Shown here piece by piece: positions 1 to 6,255 of a stretch of DNA of 9,041 bases. Source of the DNA: Acidobacteriaceae bacterium (GTDB lineage Bacteria > Acidobacteriota > Terriglobia > Terriglobales > Acidobacteriaceae); assembly GCA_030044455.1 (NCBI GenBank), contig JASHVU010000725.1, positions 1-9,041 on the forward strand. The letters are read 5' to 3'. The notes beneath the pieces are model-generated. The model was not told the origin of the DNA, made no database searches, and saw only the letters and a program-made list of their open reading frames with translations. Within the stretch, counting starts at the first letter, position 1; the number at the start of each line of letters is the position of its first letter. The position numbers and the translations under genes were made by a program.

Positions 1-25
1 GTTTCGGGCGCAATTGGTTTTTTAA

Positions 26-134
26 AACCGGTCTCAACCACCAACTTTGTAGAATCGTGGAGATCATGCGACCCGCCTTGATACCGGGTCCCGCATGTGC
101 TCAACCAGTGGCAGAGGCATTTATGAGACCGGTT
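26..134. repeat. 11-bp perfect inverted repeat enclosing a bulged hairpin
   Basis: AACCGGTCTCA at 26-36 is exactly complementary in reverse to TGAGACCGGTT at 124-134. Inside it, CATGCG-ACCCG (65-75) pairs with CGGGT-CC-CGCATG (85-97), giving an 11-bp stem with a two-base bulge and a nine-base loop. Two weaker helices flank it (38-41 with 57-60, and 98-102 with 114-119). Together they would draw a closed multi-branch fold. It could be a structured RNA, the footprint of an old mobile element or a protein-binding array. Nothing in the sequence decides between these. Confidence 0.45.
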
Positions 135-171
135 GTAGCGCTTCATGGTGCTCTACTCTGAAATCGACCCA

Positions 172-224
172 GCGAGCGGATGTTTTACGATAAAGCAACT
201 CCCTACTCGGCTCAGTCCGCTCGC
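172..224. repeat. 9-bp perfect inverted repeat
   Basis: GCGAGCGGA at 172-180 is the exact reverse complement of TCCGCTCGC at 216-224, with a 35-base interior. It has no adjacent T-run on either strand, so it is not a standard intrinsic terminator. It follows closely after the larger inverted repeat at 26-134 and may belong to the same structured element. Confidence 0.4.
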
Positions 225-354
225 ACCTGCACGGATAACCGGTGTTCTTGCCGGCTCGCTCCGGAATAGCGGGATGACGAAATTGGCCGGTCCGCGTATC
301 TAGATAATGCCAGCCGGCATATCCCGTGCGGGCGACAGCACTCTTACCCGTCTC

Positions 355-382
355 TTGACAACGAATCGAAATTCGGTATAAA
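355..382 (+). promoter_or_regulatory. Strong sigma-70-type promoter for the S53 peptidase gene
   Basis: A perfect -35 box TTGACA lies at 355-360 and a -10 box TATAAA at 377-382, separated by 16 bp. Transcription would start near 389-390, which leaves a leader of about 230 nt before the ATG at 622. There is no extended -10 TG. The spacer is filled by a palindrome (362-375), which suggests that a regulator binds directly between the two boxes. This is the only near-consensus promoter I see in the window. Confidence 0.6.
362..375. promoter_or_regulatory. Candidate operator palindrome inside the promoter spacer
   Basis: CGAAT (362-366), CGAA (367-370) and ATTCG (371-375) form a perfect inverted repeat that occupies almost exactly the gap between the -35 and -10 boxes. 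The same CGAAT/ATTCG half-sites return in the palindrome at 450-469. A dimeric repressor bound here would block RNA polymerase. The binding protein is unknown and the operator role is inferred from position and symmetry alone. Confidence 0.35.
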
Positions 383-449
383 TTCCTCGACATTATGGAA
401 TCGTTACCAAGGCAGTAATAATGGGCGATTCCCCGCGGCGTGCTGCTCC

Positions 450-469
450 CCGAATTCGATCGAATCCGG
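450..469. promoter_or_regulatory. 20-bp near-perfect palindrome, candidate second operator
   Basis: Nine of the ten base pairs are symmetric. The core ATTCGATCGAAT (454-465) is a perfect 12-bp palindrome, flanked after one mismatch by CCG and CGG. It lies about 60-80 bases downstream of the predicted transcription start and shares the CGAAT/ATTCG half-site with the spacer palindrome at 362-375. It could be a downstream operator that cooperates with the first, or an RNA hairpin next to the GGAAGGAG sequence. Confidence 0.35.
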
Positions 470-481
470 AAGGAGAATCCT

Positions 482-520
482 TTGCCTCGGAATGCAGTCG
501 AAGAAAGTCTACCTTTATAG
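482..520 (+). CDS. Possible 12-residue leader peptide (TTG start)
   Basis: An AGGAG sequence (471-475) stands six bases before a TTG codon that opens a 12-codon frame ending at TAG (518-520), reading MPRNAVEESLPL. A second, overlapping frame starts at ATG 492 and ends at 575 (27 residues), but it lies 16 bases from the same ribosome site. Neither resembles a peptide I know, and there is no run of one amino acid as in classical attenuation leaders. The evidence is only the ribosome site and its position inside the leader. Confidence 0.15.
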   Translation: MPRNAVEESLPL

Positions 521-606
521 CTTCGTAGATTTTCAGGGGCCTTGTCGTTTGCCTTTGGTCGGGACCTTACGGTAGTCGAACCCCCACGCTCGATCATCTC
601 CTCCGC

Positions 607-613
607 AAAAGGA
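607..613 (+). promoter_or_regulatory. Ribosome binding site of the S53 peptidase gene
   Basis: AAAAGGA is followed by eight bases and then ATG at 622. This supports that start, and the reading frame from it begins with a well-formed signal peptide. Confidence 0.5.
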
Positions 614-621
614 CGATTCCC

Positions 622-3600
622 ATGACCCGCTCCAGCAGCATTCCCCGCATGTGGCTGACACTCATAGCAGCCTTCGCAGCAACGTCTTTGCTTCCCGCCA
701 CGTTGGCGCAGAACCCGCAGCGCCTGCTCACGCGCCATACCCGCGACGTGGTGATGAACGGCCGCGCTCCCCGTGTTGGCCAGTTACCCCCCGACCGCAT
801 GCTCAAACTAGCGATCATGTTGCCACTCCGCAACCGGGGGGCGCTGACTCAATTGCTCAGCGATCTCCACAATCCCCAGAGCCCCTCCTACCTCCGATAC
901 CTATCGGTGCAAGAATTCACTGATCAATTCGGACCCACGCAGACAGATGTGGATGCAGTGGTCCGTTTCGCGCAGGCGAACGGCATGACCGTGACCCGGA
1001 CAACGGCCAATCGCATGGTAGTGGATGTCAGAGCGTCAGTGGCCAGCATTGAGAAGGCCTTTCATGTCACCATGGGTGTCTACCAGGACCCGGAAGAAAA
1101 TCGCGCCTTCTACGCCGTCGACCGGGAACCGACCGCCGCGCTGAGCGTGCAGCTGTGGCATGTCGCAGGCCTCGACGACTACTCTCCGCCACAGCCGATG
1201 CTTCGCTTCGCTCCGAAGGGGGCAGTGCGTACGGAGCAGACCGGATCGGGTCCCGATGGGCAGTTCCTTGGCAGCGATATGCGGGCCGCGTATTACGGAG
1301 GAACAGCGCTGACCGGCGCAGGCCAGACGATCGGTATCTTCGGGCTGAACTTCAACATGATCGACGTTGATAATTACTTCAGCTCAATCGGCCAGCCTTT
1401 CAATCCCAGTGTCGTCATCACTGACTCGATTGATGGATATGACACCTCCTGCCCCAGTCCGTGCAACGATGGCGAACCTATCGCCGACATCGTACAGTCG
1501 TACTCGATGGCTCCGGGAGTGGACGCGGTGATCGAGTACGAGGCCTCGAACGACGTGGATACCTTCACGCAGATGGCCACAGATGACATTGCGAAGCAAT
1601 TGAGCGCTTCGGTGGGATGGCTGCCGGCCGACCCCACATCCGATGAGCCGATCTTCATGGAATTCGCTGCACAAGGGCAGAACCTGTTTGTGGCTTCGGA
1701 CGACAGCGGCGCATGGAGCCCGACCAACCCGGCTTTTTACCCTGCGGACGATCCTTACATCACTTCTGTAGGAGGCACGCAGCTGACCACGAATGGCGCT
1801 GGTGGCTCCTGGGCATCAGAGGTCGCCTGGGGCTTCGCTCCGGGCATTACGATGGCGTGCGGCAGCCCCGGTGGAAGCGGCGGGGGATACAGCACGAACG
1901 GTTTTGCAATTCCCAGCTACCAGCAGCTTCCGGGGGTGATCAATTCGTCGAATGATGGGTCGACTAGTTTGCGCAATGGTCCGGATGTTTCTGCGGATGC
2001 GGATTGCAACAGTTGGTGGTGCGCGGAAGGGAGCTGCCAGGGAGGGTTGGGAGGAACGAGCCTTTCCACGCCGCGTTGGGCCGGATTCATGGCGCTGGTG
2101 AATGAACAGGCGGCCAACAGCAATGCACCGTCCGCCGGCTTCGTGAATCCAGCCTTCTACTCGATTGGCACGAGCTCAAACTACAGCAGCAACTTCCACG
2201 ACATTACCATCGGTGGTGAATATAACTCAACCTCATGCACCGCGAGTAGTTCTGCCTTCAACTGCCTTACCAGTGGCACAGGTTCCGGCTTTGAAGGTTT
2301 TGACGCCGTTACCGGCTACGACATGGCCACTGGATGGGGCAGCCCCAATGGGCAGGCGTTGATTGACAGCCTGACGCCTGCGGCTACCGCGCCCTATTTT
2401 GCGCTTTCCGGTTCGCCGTCGGCGCTGAGTATTCCATCAGGATCAACCAGCACCAGCAGTACCATTCAGCTCAGCTCGGGCAATGGCTTCAGCGGCGCGG
2501 TGAATCTGAGCGTGAACATTCTCGGCTCGCCCTCCGGCGTCTCGGCCTCCCTCAGTCCAACCTCGATCTCCGGATCCGATACCTCAACGCTGACTGTATC
2601 GCTCAACGGCACCGGGCCGGGGGGGAACTTTGTTGTGGCCGTTACCGGCGAAGGCGCCGGCGGGGTGGAGACGCAGCCAGCCTATCTCACGCTGGCCTTG
2701 CCCGCCTTCGCCATTTCCGCTTCAACCAGCGCCATCTATCTCAATCAAAGCTCGTCTGCCACGTCCACGCTCACCGTGACGCCGCAGAACGGCTTTGAGG
2801 GCAAGGTGAGCTTCTCGCCGGTCCAGGGTCTGCCCAGCGGCGTGACTGCTTCGATCGATCCCAAAGAAACTGAGAGCACCAGCACGTTGAAGCTAAGGGC
2901 ACGCAGCACCACGCCTACCGGGCCATCGGTGCCGCTGACCTTCAACGCAACTTCGGGCGACATTGTCGAGAGCGCCTCGTCTCTCACGCTCGCAGTGAGC
3001 GCGGCCACCGGCACGGGTGGCACGGGCGGGTCGGTGAATCTCTCCTCGGCCTACAACACCTACGCCATCTACACCGATGGCACGACCATCACCACAAGCG
3101 GGCTTGACGGACTGGGAGATGCCTATTCCGCCAATCTGCTCACGCCGCACCGCATTCTGAACGATGTGCAGTTTAACTTCGGTCCCGCCAATAAGCTCGA
3201 TGCTGTGAGCGGCGCGGGCCAGACCATCGCGCTTCCCCCGGGTCGATACGCAACGCTCCAATTGCTGGGCACCGGCTATAACGGAGACCAGTCCGCGCAG
3301 ACCGTCACGGTGACCTACACAGATGGCACGACCTCGAACTTCACGCAGAGCTTTAGCGACTGGTTTGTTCCCCAGTACAACAACAATGAGAGCTTCGCAG
3401 TTGTGATGCCGTACCGGAATTTCGCCGACGGCACCAAAGACACTCGCCCCTTCAACCTCTACGCTTATATCCTCACTCTCGACAGCCTTAAGGCTGTCAA
3501 GAGCTTGACCCTTCCGAACGATCCCAATGTTGTTGTGCTGGCCGCGACGCTGACCGAGCAGACTCTTCAAGATCCAGTCAATCTGTCGCGACTGTTCAAC

Positions 3601-4233
3601 ACCGGGGGCATCTTCAACAACGGGGTCACGTTCTCGGCCACGGGTGGTCTTGATGGCGGGGGCGACGGCTGCACGCTGCCCAATGGGTGCGCGGACGCAT
3701 ATTCAGCACAGCAACTCGGCCTTTCGCCGGGGCCGATCCCGTTCCTGATCGTGAACGGCGCTCTCTTCGGCTTCGGTCCCGTGAACACGGCTGACTGCAC
3801 CACCGACTGCGTCCCGGACGCCATTTCACTTCCTGGCGGCCCGGGAGCTACCTTCTGGTTGCCCTTTGACGAGCTGAGACCCTACACCACCATGACGTTG
3901 CTCGGCACCGGGGTGCAGGGCAGTCATACCGGAACCGTGACGGTGAACTACACCAACGGCAGCAGCGACACCTTCAACCAAACCTTCAGCGACTGGTGCA
4001 ATTTCGGCGCGAACGTGAATGAAAGCATCGCTGTGGGTGGCATCAATCGCATCAACAGCGACGGTACGCTCAACGGAGCAACCTGCAACCTTTATTCCTA
4101 TACGTATGCGCTCGATCCCAACCGCATCGTGCGCAGCGTTACGCTCACAAACACAGATCAGACCAGCTTCTCGTTCGTCCTGTCTGTCACGTTCCAGGCG
4201 GCGGGCTCAGAATTTGGCGGCGGCACAAATTAG
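622..4233 (+). CDS. Secreted S53 (sedolisin/kumamolisin-type) serine-carboxyl peptidase with Ig-like and duplicated C-terminal modules
   Basis: This 1203-residue protein should be an exported acid-active endopeptidase. Residues 1-29 form a signal peptide (basic start, hydrophobic 11-28, likely cut after Ala29). Residues about 35-185 are a pro-kumamolisin activation domain. The catalytic domain spans about 210-585. It has the Glu-x-x-x-Asp pair E285/D289, the oxyanion Asp D361 in the DDSGA block, and the nucleophile S480 in GGTSLSTP. HDI (526-528) and the GYDMATGWGSPNG region (565-577) match the C-terminal calcium-site blocks of S53 enzymes, so the enzyme looks intact. Two Ig-like, Ser/Thr-rich repeats follow (591-692, 696-793), then a Gly linker and two copies of a roughly 170-200-residue module (805-977, 986-1191). 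Typical S53 enzymes end after the catalytic core, so about half of this protein is accessory. No membrane anchor or sorting signal is seen at the C-terminus. The gene has its own promoter and converges on rapZ with 22 bp between stops and no terminator hairpin there. Confidence 0.93.
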   Translation: MTRSSSIPRMWLTLIAAFAATSLLPATLAQNPQRLLTRHTRDVVMNGRAPRVGQLPPDRMLKLAIMLPLRNRGALTQLLSDLHNPQSPSYLRYLSVQEFTDQFGPTQTDVDAVVRFAQANGMTVTRTTANRMVVDVRASVASIEKAFHVTMGVYQDPEENRAFYAVDREPTAALSVQLWHVAGLDDYSPPQPMLRFAPKGAVRTEQTGSGPDGQFLGSDMRAAYYGGTALTGAGQTIGIFGLNFNMIDVDNYFSSIGQPFNPSVVITDSIDGYDTSCPSPCNDGEPIADIVQSYSMAPGVDAVIEYEASNDVDTFTQMATDDIAKQLSASVGWLPADPTSDEPIFMEFAAQGQNLFVASDDSGAWSPTNPAFYPADDPYITSVGGTQLTTNGAGGSWASEVAWGFAPGITMACGSPGGSGGGYSTNGFAIPSYQQLPGVINSSNDGSTSLRNGPDVSADADCNSWWCAEGSCQGGLGGTSLSTPRWAGFMALVNEQAANSNAPSAGFVNPAFYSIGTSSNYSSNFHDITIGGEYNSTSCTASSSAFNCLTSGTGSGFEGFDAVTGYDMATGWGSPNGQALIDSLTPAATAPYFALSGSPSALSIPSGSTSTSSTIQLSSGNGFSGAVNLSVNILGSPSGVSASLSPTSISGSDTSTLTVSLNGTGPGGNFVVAVTGEGAGGVETQPAYLTLALPAFAISASTSAIYLNQSSSATSTLTVTPQNGFEGKVSFSPVQGLPSGVTASIDPKETESTSTLKLRARSTTPTGPSVPLTFNATSGDIVESASSLTLAVSAATGTGGTGGSVNLSSAYNTYAIYTDGTTITTSGLDGLGDAYSANLLTPHRILNDVQFNFGPANKLDAVSGAGQTIALPPGRYATLQLLGTGYNGDQSAQTVTVTYTDGTTSNFTQSFSDWFVPQYNNNESFAVVMPYRNFADGTKDTRPFNLYAYILTLDSLKAVKSLTLPNDPNVVVLAATLTEQTLQDPVNLSRLFNTGGIFNNGVTFSATGGLDGGGDGCTLPNGCADAYSAQQLGLSPGPIPFLIVNGALFGFGPVNTADCTTDCVPDAISLPGGPGATFWLPFDELRPYTTMTLLGTGVQGSHTGTVTVNYTNGSSDTFNQTFSDWCNFGANVNESIAVGGINRINSDGTLNGATCNLYSYTYALDPNRIVRSVTLTNTDQTSFSFVLSVTFQAAGSEFGGGTN
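2392..3000 (+). repeat. Two tandem Ig-like repeats within the S53 protein
   Basis: Residues 591-692 and 696-793 align by eye. Each begins with a FALS/FAIS strand, continues through a Ser/Thr-rich strand, an NGF-G-V block (621-627 and 723-729), a PSGV block (637-640 and 738-741) and a STLTV/STLKL strand, and ends with L-LAL/L-LAV. This is typical of bacterial Ig-like domains attached to secreted enzymes, which act as spacers or as binding modules. The copies are diverged at the DNA level, so the duplication is old. Confidence 0.65.
3034..4194 (+). repeat. Internal duplication of a C-terminal module in the S53 protein
   Basis: Residues 805-977 and 986-1191 are two copies of one module. Shared landmarks are VNLS at the start, SGLDGLGDAYS versus GGLDGGGDG..DAYS, FNFGPAN versus FGFGPVN, LLGTG, TVTVTYTDGT versus TVTVNYTNGS, FTQSFSDW versus FNQTFSDW, NESFAV versus NESIAV, and an NLY.Y strand near the end. 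The second copy carries six cysteines (1017, 1023, 1059, 1063, 1126, 1155), while the first has none. Two of those cysteine pairs lie in short insertions. I cannot name the domain; it looks like a beta-sandwich and may bind substrate or cell surface. Confidence 0.7.
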
Positions 4234-4255
4234 GGCGACAGGTGAGAAATTCCGT

Positions 4256-5164
4256 CTACGACTTCACCATGTCGCGGTGGAGCGCCTTGACCTGGTAGCC
4301 GGCTTTGGCGAGGCGCTTTTTCACTTCTTCGGCCATCATCACACTGCGGTGCTGGCCTCCGGTGCAGCCGAAGGCCACGGTGAGATAGCTCTTGCCCTCT
4401 TCAACGTAATGAGGCAGCAGGTAGAGCATCAACTCGGTGATCCTGTTCAGGAATTCCCTGCTCTGCGGAAAGCCGCGCACATAGGCTGCGACCCTGGGAT
4501 CGAGCCCGGTCTTCTTGCGGAACTCGGGCACAAAGTGTGGATTGGGAAGGAAGCGCACGTCGAAGACCATGTCGGCGTCGAGCGGCACACCATTTTTGAA
4601 GCCGAAGCTGAGGCACGAAACCAGCAGACGCTGGGTTCCGTCCTGATGACCGAAGCGCGCCTGGATGTGGGCGCGAAGTTCGTGCACGTTGAAGTTTGAA
4701 GTGTCGATGAGCGTATCGGTGACGTTGCGGATGGGATCGAGGAGTTGCCGCTCTTCAACGATCGAGCGCGCTACCGTCTCAGATCGCCCAAGCGGATGCG
4801 GTCGGCGCGTCTCAGAGAAGCGGCGAACCAGCACCGCATCCTGCGCATCAAGAAATACGACGCGCGTCGGCAGCAGTTTTTTAATTTCCTTCAGGATTTC
4901 AGGGAGACGGTCGAGAGTGGGGCCTTCGCGCACATCCACCACGATGGCTGCACGTTCAACTTCTGTGGATTTGCTGACCAGCTCAGAGAACTGCGGCAAG
5001 AGTTCAAGCGGTAGATTATCAACGCAATGGAAACCAAGATCTTCAAAGGCTTTGAGTGCCGAGGCCTTTCCGGCTCCGGAAATGCCGGTTACAATCACCA
5101 ACTCCTCGCGTACCGGTTTTTTCTTGCGGAGGTTTTGCGGGGAGAGTTTTCCTGAGGGGGTCAT
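4256..5164 (-). CDS. rapZ: RapZ family nucleotide-binding protein (RNase adapter / YvcJ-like)
   Basis: This 302-residue cytoplasmic protein matches the RapZ/YvcJ family over its whole length. In E. coli, RapZ binds small RNAs and guides RNase E to tune glmS, the entry enzyme of amino-sugar synthesis for the envelope; in B. subtilis YvcJ is a GTP/ATP-binding protein. Seen here: P-loop GISGAGK at 27-33, EDLGFHCVDNLP at 41-52, a Walker-B-like VVDVR at 75-79, FGFKNG (187-192), VFDVRFLPNPH (200-210), TGLDP (219-223), EGKSYLTVAFGCTGGQHRS (256-274) and a final HRD. The residue after the P-loop Lys is Ala34, where Ser or Thr is usual. The start is ATG at 5164, because an in-frame stop lies four codons upstream; no clear ribosome site precedes it. 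A 20-residue basic N-terminal tail comes before the P-loop. A strong hairpin lies between this gene and the PAS gene upstream, so rapZ may be expressed separately from it. Confidence 0.93.
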   Translation of the reverse strand: MTPSGKLSPQNLRKKKPVREELVIVTGISGAGKASALKAFEDLGFHCVDNLPLELLPQFSELVSKSTEVERAAIVVDVREGPTLDRLPEILKEIKKLLPTRVVFLDAQDAVLVRRFSETRRPHPLGRSETVARSIVEERQLLDPIRNVTDTLIDTSNFNVHELRAHIQARFGHQDGTQRLLVSCLSFGFKNGVPLDADMVFDVRFLPNPHFVPEFRKKTGLDPRVAAYVRGFPQSREFLNRITELMLYLLPHYVEEGKSYLTVAFGCTGGQHRSVMMAEEVKKRLAKAGYQVKALHRDMVKS

Positions 5165-5207
5165 GCGCTCATGCTACAACGGAGGGCGGCACTTGCGCGC
5201 CCCCGAG

Positions 5208-5254
5208 GGTCTGTTCACACCACAGGGCTGCGGCCTGCTCGGTGTGAACAGACC
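5208..5254 (-). terminator. Perfect 14-bp inverted repeat between the PAS gene and rapZ
   Basis: GGTCTGTTCACACC (5208-5221) and GGTGTGAACAGACC (5241-5254) are exact reverse complements, separated by 19 bases that can fold further (CAGG 5223-5226 with CCTG 5234-5237). The repeat begins seven bases after the stop codon of the PAS gene, which fits a terminator or an mRNA 3'-end stabiliser for that gene. There is no T-run after the stem on either strand, so a classical intrinsic terminator is not certain. An operator controlling rapZ is the main alternative. Confidence 0.5.
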
Positions 5255-5261
5255 TGATGCC

Positions 5262-6122
5262 TCACGGAAATGGAACGACGCTCTCGCCCCAGCGATTGTC
5301 AAGCCCTTCGGTAAGCTGGAAGCTTCCGGTTCCATCCTGCCTTTGAACTTCGCGAAACGTGATCACCCGGCCGGCGAACTCGCCGTTCACCACAAGCGGA
5401 GAAACTTGAACGTTCATATTCATGACCGGTCCGCGGAGGGTGGCTTCAAAGCTTCCAACGCCCTTGTCTTCGAGCAGCCCAGCCAGCACCGCGTTCTCAA
5501 AAGGATTGGCTTCCAGCATCATCAATTCGTTCATCGTGATCCCTTCGACTTCCTCGGCCGTGCACCCAAACATCCGCGAAAATGCCGGGTTGGTGTAGAG
5601 AATATGATTTCCGTATGCAATGGCCATTGCATCAGGCAAGCTGGCGAGTACGTCTTCAATGAAATTCGATTTCGGCACTGGCTCGTGGATGCTGGGATGG
5701 GCCACAATCACTGCTTCGTTCCGTGAATTGCCCACAATGGAATAGGTTCCTTCAACCGGCATCATCCGGCTGCCGGATACGGGCATAGTGGCGTGGAAGG
5801 GGCGACTGCGGCGCGTGCCCTTCAGGCGCGTCTGCGGCTCAGCCGTTCCCGGCAAAAGCCCCCACAGAACCTCCTCAATGGGCCGTTCCGCCCATTCGCC
5901 GTCGGCTTCGTTAATTGCCAGCCTCGCCTCGCGATTGGCAAACACGATTTTGCCTGCCTGTTCGAGGAAGATGAGCACTGGCAGTGCATCGAGAATCGTC
6001 ATTTGCTCGCTGGAAGCGGTGTTAGTCACAAGATTGAATGCGAGATCGCCGGCTGGGTCTGAATCCCTTAATCCGTGGCGGGCCCAAAGAGAGTCAAGAT
6101 ACGCGTTGACAGCGGCGGCCAT
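5262..6122 (-). CDS. Protein with two PAS domains and no recognisable output domain
   Basis: The 286-residue product contains two PAS-like sensor domains. The first spans about 41-145, starting MTILDALPVLIFLEQAGKIVFANREA. The second spans about 153-260, with the typical IEDVLASLPDAMAIAYGNHILYTNPAFSRMFGCTAEEVEG opening and a VITFREV closing strand. PAS domains bind ligands or cofactors or mediate dimerisation, and they usually feed a kinase, a GGDEF/EAL or a transcription domain. None is visible: after residue 260 only about 26 residues remain and end in VVPFP. The N-terminal 40 residues are unassigned. No membrane segment is seen, so the protein is probably cytoplasmic. The ATG at 6122 is the first start, since an in-frame stop lies four codons upstream; no clear ribosome site precedes it. 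It could act as a partner of a sensor kinase encoded elsewhere. Confidence 0.8.
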   Translation of the reverse strand: MAAAVNAYLDSLWARHGLRDSDPAGDLAFNLVTNTASSEQMTILDALPVLIFLEQAGKIVFANREARLAINEADGEWAERPIEEVLWGLLPGTAEPQTRLKGTRRSRPFHATMPVSGSRMMPVEGTYSIVGNSRNEAVIVAHPSIHEPVPKSNFIEDVLASLPDAMAIAYGNHILYTNPAFSRMFGCTAEEVEGITMNELMMLEANPFENAVLAGLLEDKGVGSFEATLRGPVMNMNVQVSPLVVNGEFAGRVITFREVQRQDGTGSFQLTEGLDNRWGESVVPFP

Positions 6123-6195
6123 ATCGAGAGATTAGGGCCCGCAGCAGCAAGCTTCCATCCCCTAAACCGGGTACTCAAAATATCGAAAGTAGATT

Positions 6196-6214
6196 GGCGG
6201 ATGGGATGCCCGCC
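6196..6214 (-). terminator. Weak hairpin downstream of the TPR gene
   Basis: GGCGG (6196-6200) pairs with CCGCC (6210-6214) around a nine-base loop, about 40 bases past the stop of the TPR gene and about 75 bases before the PAS gene start. The stem is short and no T-run follows on the minus strand. It may be a partial terminator or a chance match. The rest of this 133-bp spacer shows no convincing promoter. Confidence 0.15.
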
Positions 6215-6255
6215 TTTGGACAGTTTCTTGTTCTATTTACAGCCAGTTTGGGCTA

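Larger units (their letters stand above)
1..354. other. Intergenic region without a supported gene
   Basis: I find no protein-coding or RNA gene that I can support here. The stretch contains several inverted repeats (listed separately), a short AT palindrome at 16-29 (GGTTTT, two bases, AAAACC) and a small hairpin at 307-320 (ATGCC, four-base loop, GGCAT). A minus-strand frame is open from 594 down to 121, but it has unbiased third positions, many rare-looking codons (CGA, AGG, CTA, ATA, TTA) and no recognisable motif. I therefore treat it as non-coding. The gene to the left of position 1 is not visible. Confidence 0.5.
389..621 (+). promoter_or_regulatory. Long structured 5' leader of the S53 peptidase mRNA
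   Basis: The predicted transcript has about 230 nt before the start codon. It could form a hairpin from GGAATCG (397-403) and CGATTCC (426-432), and it carries the palindrome at 450-469, which abuts a GGAAGGAG sequence (468-475). I recognise no known riboswitch class in it. The length and these elements suggest control after transcription initiation, but this depends on the promoter at 355-382 being the one used. Confidence 0.3.

Noticed and set aside
26..134. Integron attC-like site
   Set aside because: The outer arms do not match the RYYYAAC/GTTRRRY core sites and no integrase or cassette gene is in view.
26..134. tRNA-like cloverleaf
   Set aside because: The closing stem is 11 bp, there is no T-loop or anticodon-arm pattern, and the arms have the wrong sizes.
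121..738. Long open frame on the minus strand over the S53 upstream region and gene start
   Set aside because: It has near-even third positions, many rare-looking codons, no recognisable motif, overlaps the S53 signal peptide region and covers the promoter. It is more likely a chance open frame.
2893..3570. Minus-strand open frame of 225 codons inside the S53 gene
   Set aside because: It is a shadow of a clearly coding frame on the plus strand in GC-rich DNA and has no family resemblance.
4234..4255. Bidirectional terminator between the S53 gene and rapZ
   Set aside because: The 22-bp gap contains no inverted repeat or T-run.
4019..4699. Plus-strand open frame bridging the S53 3' end and rapZ
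   Set aside because: It overlaps two well-supported genes in other frames and its protein looks like reverse-complement RapZ noise.
4665..5726. 353-codon plus-strand open frame over rapZ and the PAS gene
   Set aside because: RapZ and the PAS protein on the minus strand are recognised over their full lengths, so this is an antisense shadow despite its length.
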